This document shows positions 1 to 8,228 of a DNA stretch of 64,000 nt, piece by piece. Source of the stretch: UBA6059 sp040219045 (lineage in GTDB: Bacteria; Bacteroidota; Bacteroidia; Cytophagales; Cyclobacteriaceae); NCBI GenBank assembly GCA_965229505.1, contig OZ245881.1, positions 3,906,001-3,970,000 of the forward strand. Direction: 5' to 3'. Positions within the stretch are counted from its first letter, which is position 1. Each line of letters begins with the position of its first letter. The notes beneath the pieces were generated by a model. The model was not told the origin of the DNA. It saw only the letters and a list, made by a program, of their open reading frames with translations, and did no database searches. The translations under genes were made by a program, and so were the position numbers.

Positions 1-496
1 CTGCATTGGCCACCTGCTCAGCAGCCGTTTCCATCAAGGGAACCATCTCACCAAACCATACGATGTGAGGTCGGAGTTGTCCACCCTTTTCGCAAAGGTC
101 ACCGAGATTTAGCTCCCAGCCCGATACATCGTAGATTAGATTATCATCGATCGTAGATCTTGACTTGAAGAGTTCACCGTGCAGATGAATGACTTGGGAA
201 GAACCGGCCTGTTCATGAAGATTATCTACGTTTTGCGTGATAATTGTTACATCCAGCTCCTCTTCAAGTTTTGCTAAGGCAAAATGACCCGGGTTGGGTG
301 CGGCGGTGAGGGCTTGTTTGCGTCGCATGTTGTAGAAATCCAGCACCTTAGCTCTGTCCTTGTGCCAGCCATCGATGGAAGCCACCTCCATGACATCAAA
401 TCCTTCCCAAAGACCTCCGCTATCCCTGAAGGTACGCAAGCCGCTCTCCGCACTGATACCGGCTCCCGTGAGTACTACAAGTTTTTTCCTTCTCAA
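1..496 (-). CDS. Sir2-family NAD-dependent protein deacylase (sirtuin), C-terminus outside window
   Basis: Sirtuins remove acetyl or succinyl groups from lysines while consuming NAD+. The visible 165 residues hold the whole N-terminal half: the NAD-binding GAGIS motif near residue 11, TQNVDNLH near 88, the catalytic His in HLHGE near 106, and LRPHIVWFGE. A YxxR motif (residues 55-58) matches the CobB/SIRT5 desuccinylase signature. Only one Cys remains where classical sirtuins have zinc-binding pairs, as in other Bacteroidota members as I recall them. No ATG lies in frame near the conserved N-terminus. A TTG at 496 overlaps the TGA stop of the upstream lipoprotein gene (TTGA), so I take it as a translationally coupled start. 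The 3' end lies beyond base 1. Confidence 0.9.
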   Translation of the reverse strand, partial: MRRKKLVVLTGAGISAESGLRTFRDSGGLWEGFDVMEVASIDGWHKDRAKVLDFYNMRRKQALTAAPNPGHFALAKLEEELDVTIITQNVDNLHEQAGSSQVIHLHGELFKSRSTIDDNLIYDVSGWELNLGDLCEKGGQLRPHIVWFGEMVPLMETAAEQVANA

Positions 497-1143
497 GGGA
501 AAATGATGTTCGGAGTTGAGAAGGTGTACTTTCTTTCGTTTAAGTGGACTACCGTCACCGTAAATATGTGTTCCTTACTGGCGGATGGGGCGATCGCCGG
601 TCTGTAAATCTCAAATGATGTGCCCCGAATGGCACGGTTCTGGGCCAGGAACTCCGGAATACGGACAGCCTCAGCCAGGAAGCCCACATCTTCGTTGAAC
701 TGTCGTACAGTAAATATGCTCGCAAGATCGGCACCCGCGGGAAATGCAGCATTGTAATCATTGTTGCTAGTGATATAGACAGAATCGATAAAGTTGACCA
801 TCTGGATAGGCTGGGGAACACATTCAGCATATGCACTGCTGATAAAACTTCCTTTTGGCTCAACTACCTCGCTGATGAATGGCGCAACAAAAGCCTGATA
901 AACGATCATCAACGAATCAAATGTGGTGTTGAAATCGGCATCAGTTGTGGCGAATTCTCCTGCCGCACCTCCGAAAATCAATTCATCCTCACCTTCGGCT
1001 ACCAGTCCATTATAGCCGACTATCGTAAATGTATTTGACTGACTAGTGCAATCATTCTCATCATCCAGGTTACAGCCTGTCAGCACAATTCCCATAAGCC
1101 CAAACGTGGCTATCAACACAAGCAACACTGCAATATTTTTCAT
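493..1143 (-). CDS. Small Bacteroidota lipoprotein (possibly DUF5034-like), paralogue of 40771..41427
   Basis: This 216-residue protein has a hydrophobic leader ending in an LTGC lipobox (Cys about 24), so it should be lipidated and exported. The mature part contains a segment VYITSNNDYNAAFPAG that matches VEIISDTDYDAGHPAG in the protein at 40771..41427, with a similar order of hydrophobic stretches around it, so the two are paralogues of one family. I think this is the family listed as DUF5034, but that name is from memory. Function is unknown. Its stop overlaps the sirtuin start by four bases, which suggests co-translation with a cytoplasmic enzyme, an odd pairing. Confidence 0.75.
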   Translation of the reverse strand: MKNIAVLLVLIATFGLMGIVLTGCNLDDENDCTSQSNTFTIVGYNGLVAEGEDELIFGGAAGEFATTDADFNTTFDSLMIVYQAFVAPFISEVVEPKGSFISSAYAECVPQPIQMVNFIDSVYITSNNDYNAAFPAGADLASIFTVRQFNEDVGFLAEAVRIPEFLAQNRAIRGTSFEIYRPAIAPSASKEHIFTVTVVHLNERKYTFSTPNIIFP

Positions 1144-1160
1144 AAGGCGAAATTAGTATT

Positions 1161-1170
1161 TTCTGGTAAG
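1161..1170 (+). repeat. Intergenic copy of the TTCYGRTARG repeat (TTCTGGTAAG)
   Basis: One of about 40 copies of a dispersed 10-mer family in this window. This copy lies outside coding sequence, in the divergent gap between the lipoprotein gene and the AGMO-like gene, so codon choice cannot explain it. The rest of the gap (1144-1324) shows no clear gene or strong promoter match. Confidence 0.5.
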
Positions 1171-1324
1171 ATCGAAATGATAACCAAGTCCAAAAGGTTG
1201 TCTTAGCTATCGCAACGATATGTGCCAATGAATATTGACCCGTGTATCCACTATTTGGTTGGGAAGCTTTATTCTATGATTATTTCGTTCTGAGACTCTG
1301 AGCTAAAATTTGTAATTTCACTCT

Positions 1325-2599
1325 ATGGAAGCTTATGCCAAAGTTCTGAGTTACGCGATTCCCGGTTTTGTCTTGCTGATCCTTGTAGAGTCCATTATCG
1401 GTAGAAGGATGGGCATCCAGGTCAACCGACCCATGGATACTATCTCCAGCCTGAGTTCAGGAATGACCAATACACTCAAGAGCATCATCGGCCTCTCGCT
1501 AGTGATTATCAGCTATGGTTGGATGGAAGAGCAAATTGGCCTGCTGGATATCAAGTCGACATGGCTTGTGTATATGTTGGCATTCATCGGCTTGGATTTT
1601 GCCGGATATTGGTCGCATAGGTTCAACCACATGGTCAATGTCTTTTGGAACAGGCATATAGTCCATCACAGCAGTGAGGAATTTAACCTTGCCTGTGCGC
1701 TGCGCCAGTCTATTTCTGCGTTCGTAAGCATCTATTTCTTCCTCTATATTCCGCTAGCACTAATCGGAATACCGGCTCAGGTGGTAGCTGTGGTAGCTCC
1801 TCTGCACCTTTTCGCACAGTTTTGGTATCACACCAAGTTGATCGGGAAGATGGGTTTCCTTGAGCATATAATAGTGACGCCATCTCACCACAGGGTTCAT
1901 CATGCCATCAATCCAGAGTACCTGGACAAGAATTTTTCTGAGATATTCATCGTTTGGGATAAGTTGTTCGGGACCTTTCAGGAAGAGATGCCTGAGGTGC
2001 CGGCGGTTTATGGTACAAAACGACCCTCTAATACATGGAACCCAATTATCATCAACTTCATGCACATCTGGATGCTGATGAAAGATGCCTGGTACACGCG
2101 TAATATTTGGGATAAGATAAGGCTTTGGTTTATGCCAACAGGTTGGCGACCGGATGATGTAAAGGAGAGATTCCCCGTGATGAGTGTGGAGGACGTGTAC
2201 AACAGGCCAAAGTATGATACACCCTCATCGGGTTATTTCCTAGCCTGGTCATGGTTTCAGTTAGTGGTCAATAACATACTTCTTTTTTATTTGCTAACGC
2301 AAATTGCGGCTTACCCATTTGCAGACATGGTGCTCTTCAGCGTTTTCTTGTTCGTATCTATCTTTAGCTATACTACGCTCATGGACGGTCATCGGCTCGC
2401 GATGGTCACTGAGGTGGTCAAGTTTGTGATGGGGCTCTTTCTCTATTTCAGGTTTGAGGGGTGGTACGGTATAGACGAGATTCTGCCAGGAGGCTCTTAT
2501 GCCATGCTCGCCTACCTTGGATTATCATTGATGGCGACCCTCTATTTTTCATTGACAGAGTTCAATCAAACCAAGGAAATTTCGGGTCAAGTAGCTTAG
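1325..2599 (+). CDS. Sterol desaturase/fatty acid hydroxylase superfamily protein, alkylglycerol-monooxygenase-like
   Basis: A polytopic membrane di-iron oxygenase of 424 residues. The histidine clusters of the family are all visible: HRFNH (98-102), HIVHH (111-115), a lone His at 161 and His169, and HHRVHH (188-193), followed by the conserved NPEYLDKNF and WDKLFGTFQEE segments. Enzymes of this superfamily hydroxylate or desaturate lipids. The length and the C-terminal membrane extension (about residues 300-415) resemble alkylglycerol monooxygenase (AGMO/TMEM195) more than short sterol desaturases. Several transmembrane helices flank the His boxes. The substrate is not visible from sequence; ether lipid or carotenoid-type lipids are possible. 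It stands alone, divergent from the lipoprotein gene. Confidence 0.85.
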   Translation: MEAYAKVLSYAIPGFVLLILVESIIGRRMGIQVNRPMDTISSLSSGMTNTLKSIIGLSLVIISYGWMEEQIGLLDIKSTWLVYMLAFIGLDFAGYWSHRFNHMVNVFWNRHIVHHSSEEFNLACALRQSISAFVSIYFFLYIPLALIGIPAQVVAVVAPLHLFAQFWYHTKLIGKMGFLEHIIVTPSHHRVHHAINPEYLDKNFSEIFIVWDKLFGTFQEEMPEVPAVYGTKRPSNTWNPIIINFMHIWMLMKDAWYTRNIWDKIRLWFMPTGWRPDDVKERFPVMSVEDVYNRPKYDTPSSGYFLAWSWFQLVVNNILLFYLLTQIAAYPFADMVLFSVFLFVSIFSYTTLMDGHRLAMVTEVVKFVMGLFLYFRFEGWYGIDEILPGGSYAMLAYLGLSLMATLYFSLTEFNQTKEISGQVA

Positions 2600-2691
2600 T
2601 TGTAAGTAAGGTGTGCAACGAGTGACTTTGTTCTTAAGTCTATGGTGTAACCATTTTCATTTTTTGTGGTATCCACTAAAACTCATGCAGC

Positions 2692-5055
2692 ATGCTCTAC
2701 AACTATCTCCTCATCACCTTTAGGAATTTCTACAGACATAAGTCTTCATTTTTCATCAACCTATTTGGGCTTTCCACAGGTCTGGCAAGTACTATTTTGA
2801 TCCTGCTGTGGGTGATTGATGAATTCTCAATAGATCAATTTCATGAAGAAAGTGAGTTGATCTATACCGTGATGGAGAATCAAACCTATGAAGATGGAAA
2901 GTTTTCTACGCTTTCTACTCCAGGTATTCTTTCCAAAGCCCTCAAGGATGAACTTCCCGAAATTGAATTTGCAGCCACTTCTACATGGCCGGTAGAAGCG
3001 CAGCTCACCTTCGGAGATCAACGTCTAAAATCCGAAGGGCGGTACGTGGATCCTGACTTCCTGAGGATTTTCACTTACCCGGCACTTCACGGCGATATAG
3101 ATCACGCTTTAGACAACCCTACTTCAATCGCCATCTCTGAGGAGATGGCCCTCAAGCTTTTTGGCCGGACTGACGTAGTAGGTGAGTCTGTGGACTACCT
3201 ATCGGAAAACAAGCGCAGCTATCAGATAACAGCAGTGCTTAAAGACGCGCCGGAGCATTCATCATTGAAATTCGACTACCTAATCGCATTTGATGTATTT
3301 AGAAGTGACAATGACTGGGTGAACGACTGGGGGAATAATGGTCCACGAACCCATATTAAAACTGTGGCCGGAACGGAAGAAACTGCTCTCGAAAGAAAGA
3401 TTAAGCACTTTATTGAAGAGCGTAATGAGAACTCAAATGTTGAGCTCTTTTTGCACCCCTATGAAGATGGATATCTATATGGGCGCTTTGAGAATGGTAT
3501 CCAATCGGGTGGAAGGATTACCTACGTCAAGATTTTTTTGGCTATAGCCGGATTCATTTTACTCATCGCCTGTATCAACTTTATGAACTTGAGTACTGCA
3601 AGGTCTGCGAGACGTGCTAAGGAAGTAGGTATTCGAAAAACGCTTGGCGCTAACCGTGAGGTTTTGATAGGTCAGTTTATTGGAGAGTCTGTATTGATCA
3701 CGGTTCTATCATTGGTCATTGCTTTAATACTTGTGTTGCTATTTCTTCCACAGTTCAATGTGATCACTGAGAAGCAGATCAGCCTTGACTTTACGGACAT
3801 GAGATACTGGATGGTGATGCTGGCAGTGGTATCGATTACGGGAATTTTGGCTGGGAGCTATCCTGCACTCTACCTTTCTTCATTTGAGCCAGGGAAAGTT
3901 CTGAAAGGCCGGGTAAGATTGACAGGCGGGGAGGCTTTCATTCGAAAGGGCCTTGTTGTTTTTCAGTACACACTAAGTGTCGGTTTGATTATTGCAACTA
4001 TGGTAATTTACCTTCAGTTGCGTTTTATCCAAAATCAAAATTTGGGATACCAGCAGGAAAATATAGTCTTCTTCAGTATTGAGGGAGATCTTATTCACAA
4101 TTATGAAGGATTTGCAAATGCCCTGAGACAGCTACCCGAGGTGGAGGAGGTAAGTGCCTCATCTCATACGTTCATGGGGCGCAATAACAATAGTTCCGGG
4201 ATTGACTGGCCGGGTAAAAATCCTGAAAGCCGCATTCTTTTTGAGATGGTTGCTACAGACAATGATCTTAGGGATGTGATGGACTTCCAGGTGGTAGATG
4301 GAAGGTTTTTCTCCAGAGAGTTTGCTGATGATAGCACTCGATTGGTGATCAATGAAAGAGCGGCTAAAGTGATGGGTCTAGAGAGCCCAGTGGGAACAAG
4401 TGTGAAGTACTGGGGAGGGATAGAGGCACAAATCGTAGGTGTCGTGAAGGACTTCCAATACGAATCAGTGAGATCTGAAGTGGCACCCATGATCATAAGA
4501 TATCAGCCGGAGCATACCAACACCTGTATGGTCAAGGTCAATTCTGGAGATATCCAATCGACGATGGAGAAGGTGGGTGACCAATTCAGCAGGTTCAACC
4601 CAAACTATGTGTTTGACTATCGCTTTTTAGATGATGAGTATGACAAGCTGTATACTAGCGAAATACGTGTAGGCTCTCTTTCAGGCTACTTCTCACTCTT
4701 TGCCATTGCCATCAGTTGCCTTGGACTTTTTGGGCTTTCCTCATTCACAGCTGAGCGAAGAACAAAAGAAATTGGCATAAGAAAGGCACTTGGTGCCACA
4801 GCTACTAACATTGTCTATTTGCTCACCAAAGATTTTACGAAGCTGGTGTCTTTATCCGTCTTAATATCGGTTCCATTGGCATGGTATGTCATGAAGCTGT
4901 GGCTGGATGGCTATGAATATAGGGTCGAGCTCGGTTGGTGGATATTTGTATTGGGCAGCATCATTTCGCTGATTGTGGCCTGGATCACGATTAGTTTTCA
5001 ATCGGTGCGGGCTGCCCATGCTAATCCAGCAGTCAGCTTACATGTCGAAGACTAG
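2692..5055 (+). CDS. ABC transporter permease, FtsX/MacB type (787 aa)
   Basis: A typical Bacteroidota permease with two FtsX domains. It has an N-terminal membrane helix (about 20-42), a MacB-like periplasmic domain (about 45-250), a helix group with the coupling motif ARRAKEVGIRKTLGA (about 305-320), a second periplasmic domain, and a C-terminal helix group with ERRTKEIGIRKALGA. Such proteins work with a LolD/MacB-type ATPase in lipoprotein or peptide export, or as mechanotransmission complexes. No ATPase gene is adjacent; the nearest is at 47827. It begins MLYNYLLITFRNF, the usual family start. Its last four bases overlap the convergent LacI regulator gene. It shares architecture with the proteins at 27274 and 44650. 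Confidence 0.9.
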   Translation: MLYNYLLITFRNFYRHKSSFFINLFGLSTGLASTILILLWVIDEFSIDQFHEESELIYTVMENQTYEDGKFSTLSTPGILSKALKDELPEIEFAATSTWPVEAQLTFGDQRLKSEGRYVDPDFLRIFTYPALHGDIDHALDNPTSIAISEEMALKLFGRTDVVGESVDYLSENKRSYQITAVLKDAPEHSSLKFDYLIAFDVFRSDNDWVNDWGNNGPRTHIKTVAGTEETALERKIKHFIEERNENSNVELFLHPYEDGYLYGRFENGIQSGGRITYVKIFLAIAGFILLIACINFMNLSTARSARRAKEVGIRKTLGANREVLIGQFIGESVLITVLSLVIALILVLLFLPQFNVITEKQISLDFTDMRYWMVMLAVVSITGILAGSYPALYLSSFEPGKVLKGRVRLTGGEAFIRKGLVVFQYTLSVGLIIATMVIYLQLRFIQNQNLGYQQENIVFFSIEGDLIHNYEGFANALRQLPEVEEVSASSHTFMGRNNNSSGIDWPGKNPESRILFEMVATDNDLRDVMDFQVVDGRFFSREFADDSTRLVINERAAKVMGLESPVGTSVKYWGGIEAQIVGVVKDFQYESVRSEVAPMIIRYQPEHTNTCMVKVNSGDIQSTMEKVGDQFSRFNPNYVFDYRFLDDEYDKLYTSEIRVGSLSGYFSLFAIAISCLGLFGLSSFTAERRTKEIGIRKALGATATNIVYLLTKDFTKLVSLSVLISVPLAWYVMKLWLDGYEYRVELGWWIFVLGSIISLIVAWITISFQSVRAAHANPAVSLHVED

Positions 5056-6059
5056 TTTTTCCTTTGAGAAGACCCGCGTATTACCAAGCGGGTTTCCATT
5101 AGTTTTTCGCTTGCTACCTCGGAGTTACTGATTCGCGCCAGGAGGGTCTGTGCCGCCAGCTCACCAATTTTCTCTGCATTATGGATCATGCTGGTCAGGT
5201 TAGGCTGTACTACCGTACAAATATCTGTATTGTCATAGCCTGAAGCCATCAGCTCATCAGGTACCTTAACTCCAAGTTCTTGAGCAGCGAGGATGGTCTG
5301 CACACCCCAATCATCTGACCATGCTACTATAGCATCAGGTTTTTGCTTCGATTTGAGGAGTTTAGTTACGGTAGGGCCCACCTCTTCTTTTTTATCCACG
5401 AAGAAACTGCCTACTGAGGATGCTTTTAATTCGGCCACTGCCGCTGCATAGCCCTCAAAGCGATCCTGACAAATGGATAACTCTTCAGCACCTCCCAAAA
5501 AAGCCAAACGTTTAGCGCCGTTGTTGATGAGATGTGCAGTCATGTCATAGGTGCCTCTCACATCATCAATCTTTACAACGGGATGTTTCGTTTCGAAATT
5601 CTTCCTATCGAAATAAACCAAATTGAGTCCCTTTGAGGCAATCCGCTCAAAGAACTCCTCATCGTGCGTTTCTTGCGAGCATGAGATCAAAAGCCCTTCT
5701 ACATTACATCGGATTAGGGAATTGACCTGCTGTTCTTCGAGCTCCTTAGATTCATTGGATTGACAGATGAGCACATTGTATCCATTTTTGTTAAGAACAG
5801 ACTGTATTCCTGCCAGAACAGAGCTGAAGAAGTTGCTCGCAATTCTAGGAACTACTATGCCAATGAGATTAGACTTTCGGGTACGTAGACCGGCAGCAAT
5901 GGTGTTGACCTGGTAGTCCATTTCCTGGGCCGTCTTCTTAATGAGCGCGACCATATCATCATTCTTGACAAACTTGTCATTGAGCGCTCTGGAGACTGTG
6001 GAGGCAGAGACTCCTAATTTTTTGGCTATATCTTTTATTGTCGCTTTTCTATTTTCCAT
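5052..6059 (-). CDS. LacI-family transcriptional regulator
   Basis: 335 residues, the normal LacI length. The N-terminal helix-turn-helix TIKDIAKKLGVSASTVSRALN (residues 8-28) is a textbook LacI DNA-binding domain. It is followed by the hinge and a periplasmic-binding-protein-like effector domain (about 60-330) with FGLDRK-type sugar-binding elements such as YFDRKNF and DDVRGTYDMTAHLI. It probably represses a carbohydrate-use operon, but no sugar operon is adjacent: it converges on the permease at 2692, and the CHASE2 gene lies downstream of its promoter region. The target is therefore unknown. The 200 bases upstream contain no obvious palindromic operator. Confidence 0.92.
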   Translation of the reverse strand: MENRKATIKDIAKKLGVSASTVSRALNDKFVKNDDMVALIKKTAQEMDYQVNTIAAGLRTRKSNLIGIVVPRIASNFFSSVLAGIQSVLNKNGYNVLICQSNESKELEEQQVNSLIRCNVEGLLISCSQETHDEEFFERIASKGLNLVYFDRKNFETKHPVVKIDDVRGTYDMTAHLINNGAKRLAFLGGAEELSICQDRFEGYAAAVAELKASSVGSFFVDKKEEVGPTVTKLLKSKQKPDAIVAWSDDWGVQTILAAQELGVKVPDELMASGYDNTDICTVVQPNLTSMIHNAEKIGELAAQTLLARISNSEVASEKLMETRLVIRGSSQRKN

Positions 6060-6259
6060 GGGATGCTTGTTTGGATGAGTATTGCCTGAGGGTGATAGGG
6101 TATGATTTCATCCGTATTCTAAATAACGGAATTAATCTGAAAGGATGAAACTGTGCAATACTTGTGTAAAGATAGCGCGCTCATGATCAGCATAGGATTA
6201 ACGTTATGTTAATTATGATGCCCCCAAAGGATCAATTTTAACAAGAATAGTAGGGCAAT

Positions 6260-7429
6260 TCAAGCGCTTAATCTCCTCCTAATTATAGCGTTAACTTTGT
6301 CCACTCCATAGAGATAGCATGCAAGGAAAAAGACATTGAGATGAATATTGAAAATGAAAAACGTCGTGATGGATAACAAGGTCAGAATTCCAAGATAGCT
6401 AGCAAAACCAGCTACATATTTTGCGATAGCGATGTTACCAAATCGACGCTGAATGGCCTCTTCGATGACGTCTTTGTCAGTAAGGGACATATAGCTCAAA
6501 TACAGGAATACAGCGGTTAGGAGAACAAAGAACAACCAATTGATATACGTGTCCTTAGACTCCAGTGATAATAGCACATTGACCAGGATAAGTGGCCCTG
6601 CTGTCAATTCGAAGAGGGTCTCGTGGAAGTCATTTGCACGAAAGTCACCGATCACTACAATTTTATCAGCCAGATAGGCTTGAATATCCTCGTCGGGCAG
6701 CAGTAGCAGTTCTCCAAGATTGATGGGATTGAAGCCCGCTTCAAGGTCATCAATGTCCTTTTGCAGAACCCGATAGTTGATAATGAAATTGTTTAATGTC
6801 GTATACTCACCCAGTTTCACAAAAGGCCCTTGCTTTTCGGCGCGGACATTATTCAGCATTTCGTATATCCTCAACGGCGACAAGTGAAGTGAGTCCTTAT
6901 AGACCAATTGATATTTGTATACGCCTTCAAATATATTGCCTACTACATAGTCCGACAGTCCGATATTGACACCAGATATTACCGGTAGGAGGAGCTCTTC
7001 ATTGTCATCCAGATGATAGCTTAGCATGTGACCGGACAGCTGTTGGAGCTCAGCTTCAAGTGTGCTATCCTCTTCAGTCTGAGATTCGAAAAGGATATCG
7101 AAAAACATCATATCAGGCTTAGCCTCACCTGAGTTGACAATATCAAGGAGCAGTGACAATTTTGACCGGTCGGTGATGGCCTGATTTCCTACCGGAAAAC
7201 CAAACTCATCATACCTATCAATCAATGTCAGGTCATAAGAAGTATTTACAAGAGCAAACCTGTCGGAAGATGGAACCTCTCGCTGGACGAGCTTCACGAG
7301 ACTTGTGGCCCATATCATCAACTTCTCGTCACTGGCAAGCCAGGGGAGGGATATCAGCCAAAAACTGAGTAGGAAGAGAATCACCGTATTGGCGACAATC
7401 CCCAAACCCAAAAGAAGTTTGCTTTTCAC
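6260..7429 (-). CDS. CHASE2-like sensory membrane protein without output domain
   Basis: This 389-residue protein has an N-terminal membrane helix (about 8-30), a long extracytoplasmic region (about 35-295), and three closely spaced C-terminal helices (about 297-315, 340-360, 362-382). The extracytoplasmic part ends with DKIVVIGDF...DFHETL...GPLILVNVLLSL, the hallmark end of CHASE2 domains, where KIVLIG and D.h.Tp..G are conserved. CHASE2 domains sense unknown extracellular signals and normally sit before kinase, cyclase or protease output modules. Here none is fused. It is the last gene of the caspase block and starts six bases after the FecR-like gene, so it likely acts with the caspase-like protein. 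Confidence 0.72.
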   Translation of the reverse strand: MKSKLLLGLGIVANTVILFLLSFWLISLPWLASDEKLMIWATSLVKLVQREVPSSDRFALVNTSYDLTLIDRYDEFGFPVGNQAITDRSKLSLLLDIVNSGEAKPDMMFFDILFESQTEEDSTLEAELQQLSGHMLSYHLDDNEELLLPVISGVNIGLSDYVVGNIFEGVYKYQLVYKDSLHLSPLRIYEMLNNVRAEKQGPFVKLGEYTTLNNFIINYRVLQKDIDDLEAGFNPINLGELLLLPDEDIQAYLADKIVVIGDFRANDFHETLFELTAGPLILVNVLLSLESKDTYINWLFFVLLTAVFLYLSYMSLTDKDVIEEAIQRRFGNIAIAKYVAGFASYLGILTLLSITTFFIFNIHLNVFFLACYLYGVDKVNAIIRRRLSA

Positions 7430-7435
7430 CAGCGA

Positions 7436-8218
7436 TTATTTAGCTGTGGTGAGGGCTTGCTCAAGCTCTTCGGCTGAGCATTTTCCGTACAGGCTATTGA
7501 TGAACTCTAGTAGGGCACCATTGCTGTCTTCACCATTGCCAGCACCTACGCTGGCCGTTAGCTCAGAAAATTCATCAGCAGTAATATTGACCAGCTGAGG
7601 CCTGGTGATCAGCTGAGCCTCGCCTTTTTGAGCATCATAGTAGTAGAGCTCCATGTCGCTCACAGCGTCTGGTGCTATGGGCTGATCGTCGACTTTATAG
7701 ATTTCTGATTTCACAAACTTCAATGACTGTCCTTCATTGCTCAGCTTCTTGTTGATAGTTTCATTCTGGTAAGTGTAGGCAAGGTAGAAGAACCTGTCTT
7801 CATCAATGGGGTAGGAGCTGGATGATACCTCGAATGCCAGCTCATCATTGAGCCAGGCTACTGGTGCCTCACCCAGCTGCTTCTCAAAGTCCAGTAGATT
7901 GTTGATACTGCCGGCTCGTGTGCTCATCTGTCCCTTCACAGGAGTGATTACCGAGCTCAAAGCAAAGGCCAGGTTATCTGTAGAAGTACTTTTTGGACCC
8001 GGCTGTATGACATACCGTCCACGAGAACTACTGAGCATAGCAGCTTTAGCATCTTCACTTTGAAATTCCAGATTTTCGGTCTCCTGGATTTTCGTGCCTC
8101 GGGTTAGATACTCCTGTCTATCAGGTAGATAGATATTGCCCATCACATGGATAGCTGTGTAGGATTGACTCAGTGCCTGACTGCATACAAAGAGGAGGAT
8201 AAATAGAATGCTTCTCAT
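7436..8218 (-). CDS. Secreted FecR-like domain protein in caspase/CHASE2 operon
   Basis: 260 residues if started at the ATG that precedes the signal peptide MRSILFILLFVCSQALSQ. An upstream in-frame start at 8290 would overlap the caspase gene by 62 bases and spoil the leader, so I reject it. The mature N-terminus (about 20-90) has a FecR-like pattern: a short glycine turn, YLTRGTKI, LEFQSEDAKAAML and SSRGRYVIQPG. The rest is acidic, without recognisable motifs. FecR-type domains often bind ligands in the periplasm. Tight spacing (10 bases after the caspase gene, 6 before the CHASE2 gene) makes these three a probable transcriptional and functional unit. Function inferred from context only. Confidence 0.7.
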   Translation of the reverse strand: MRSILFILLFVCSQALSQSYTAIHVMGNIYLPDRQEYLTRGTKIQETENLEFQSEDAKAAMLSSSRGRYVIQPGPKSTSTDNLAFALSSVITPVKGQMSTRAGSINNLLDFEKQLGEAPVAWLNDELAFEVSSSSYPIDEDRFFYLAYTYQNETINKKLSNEGQSLKFVKSEIYKVDDQPIAPDAVSDMELYYYDAQKGEAQLITRPQLVNITADEFSELTASVGAGNGEDSNGALLEFINSLYGKCSAEELEQALTTAK

Positions 8219-8228
8219 AATGATGAAG

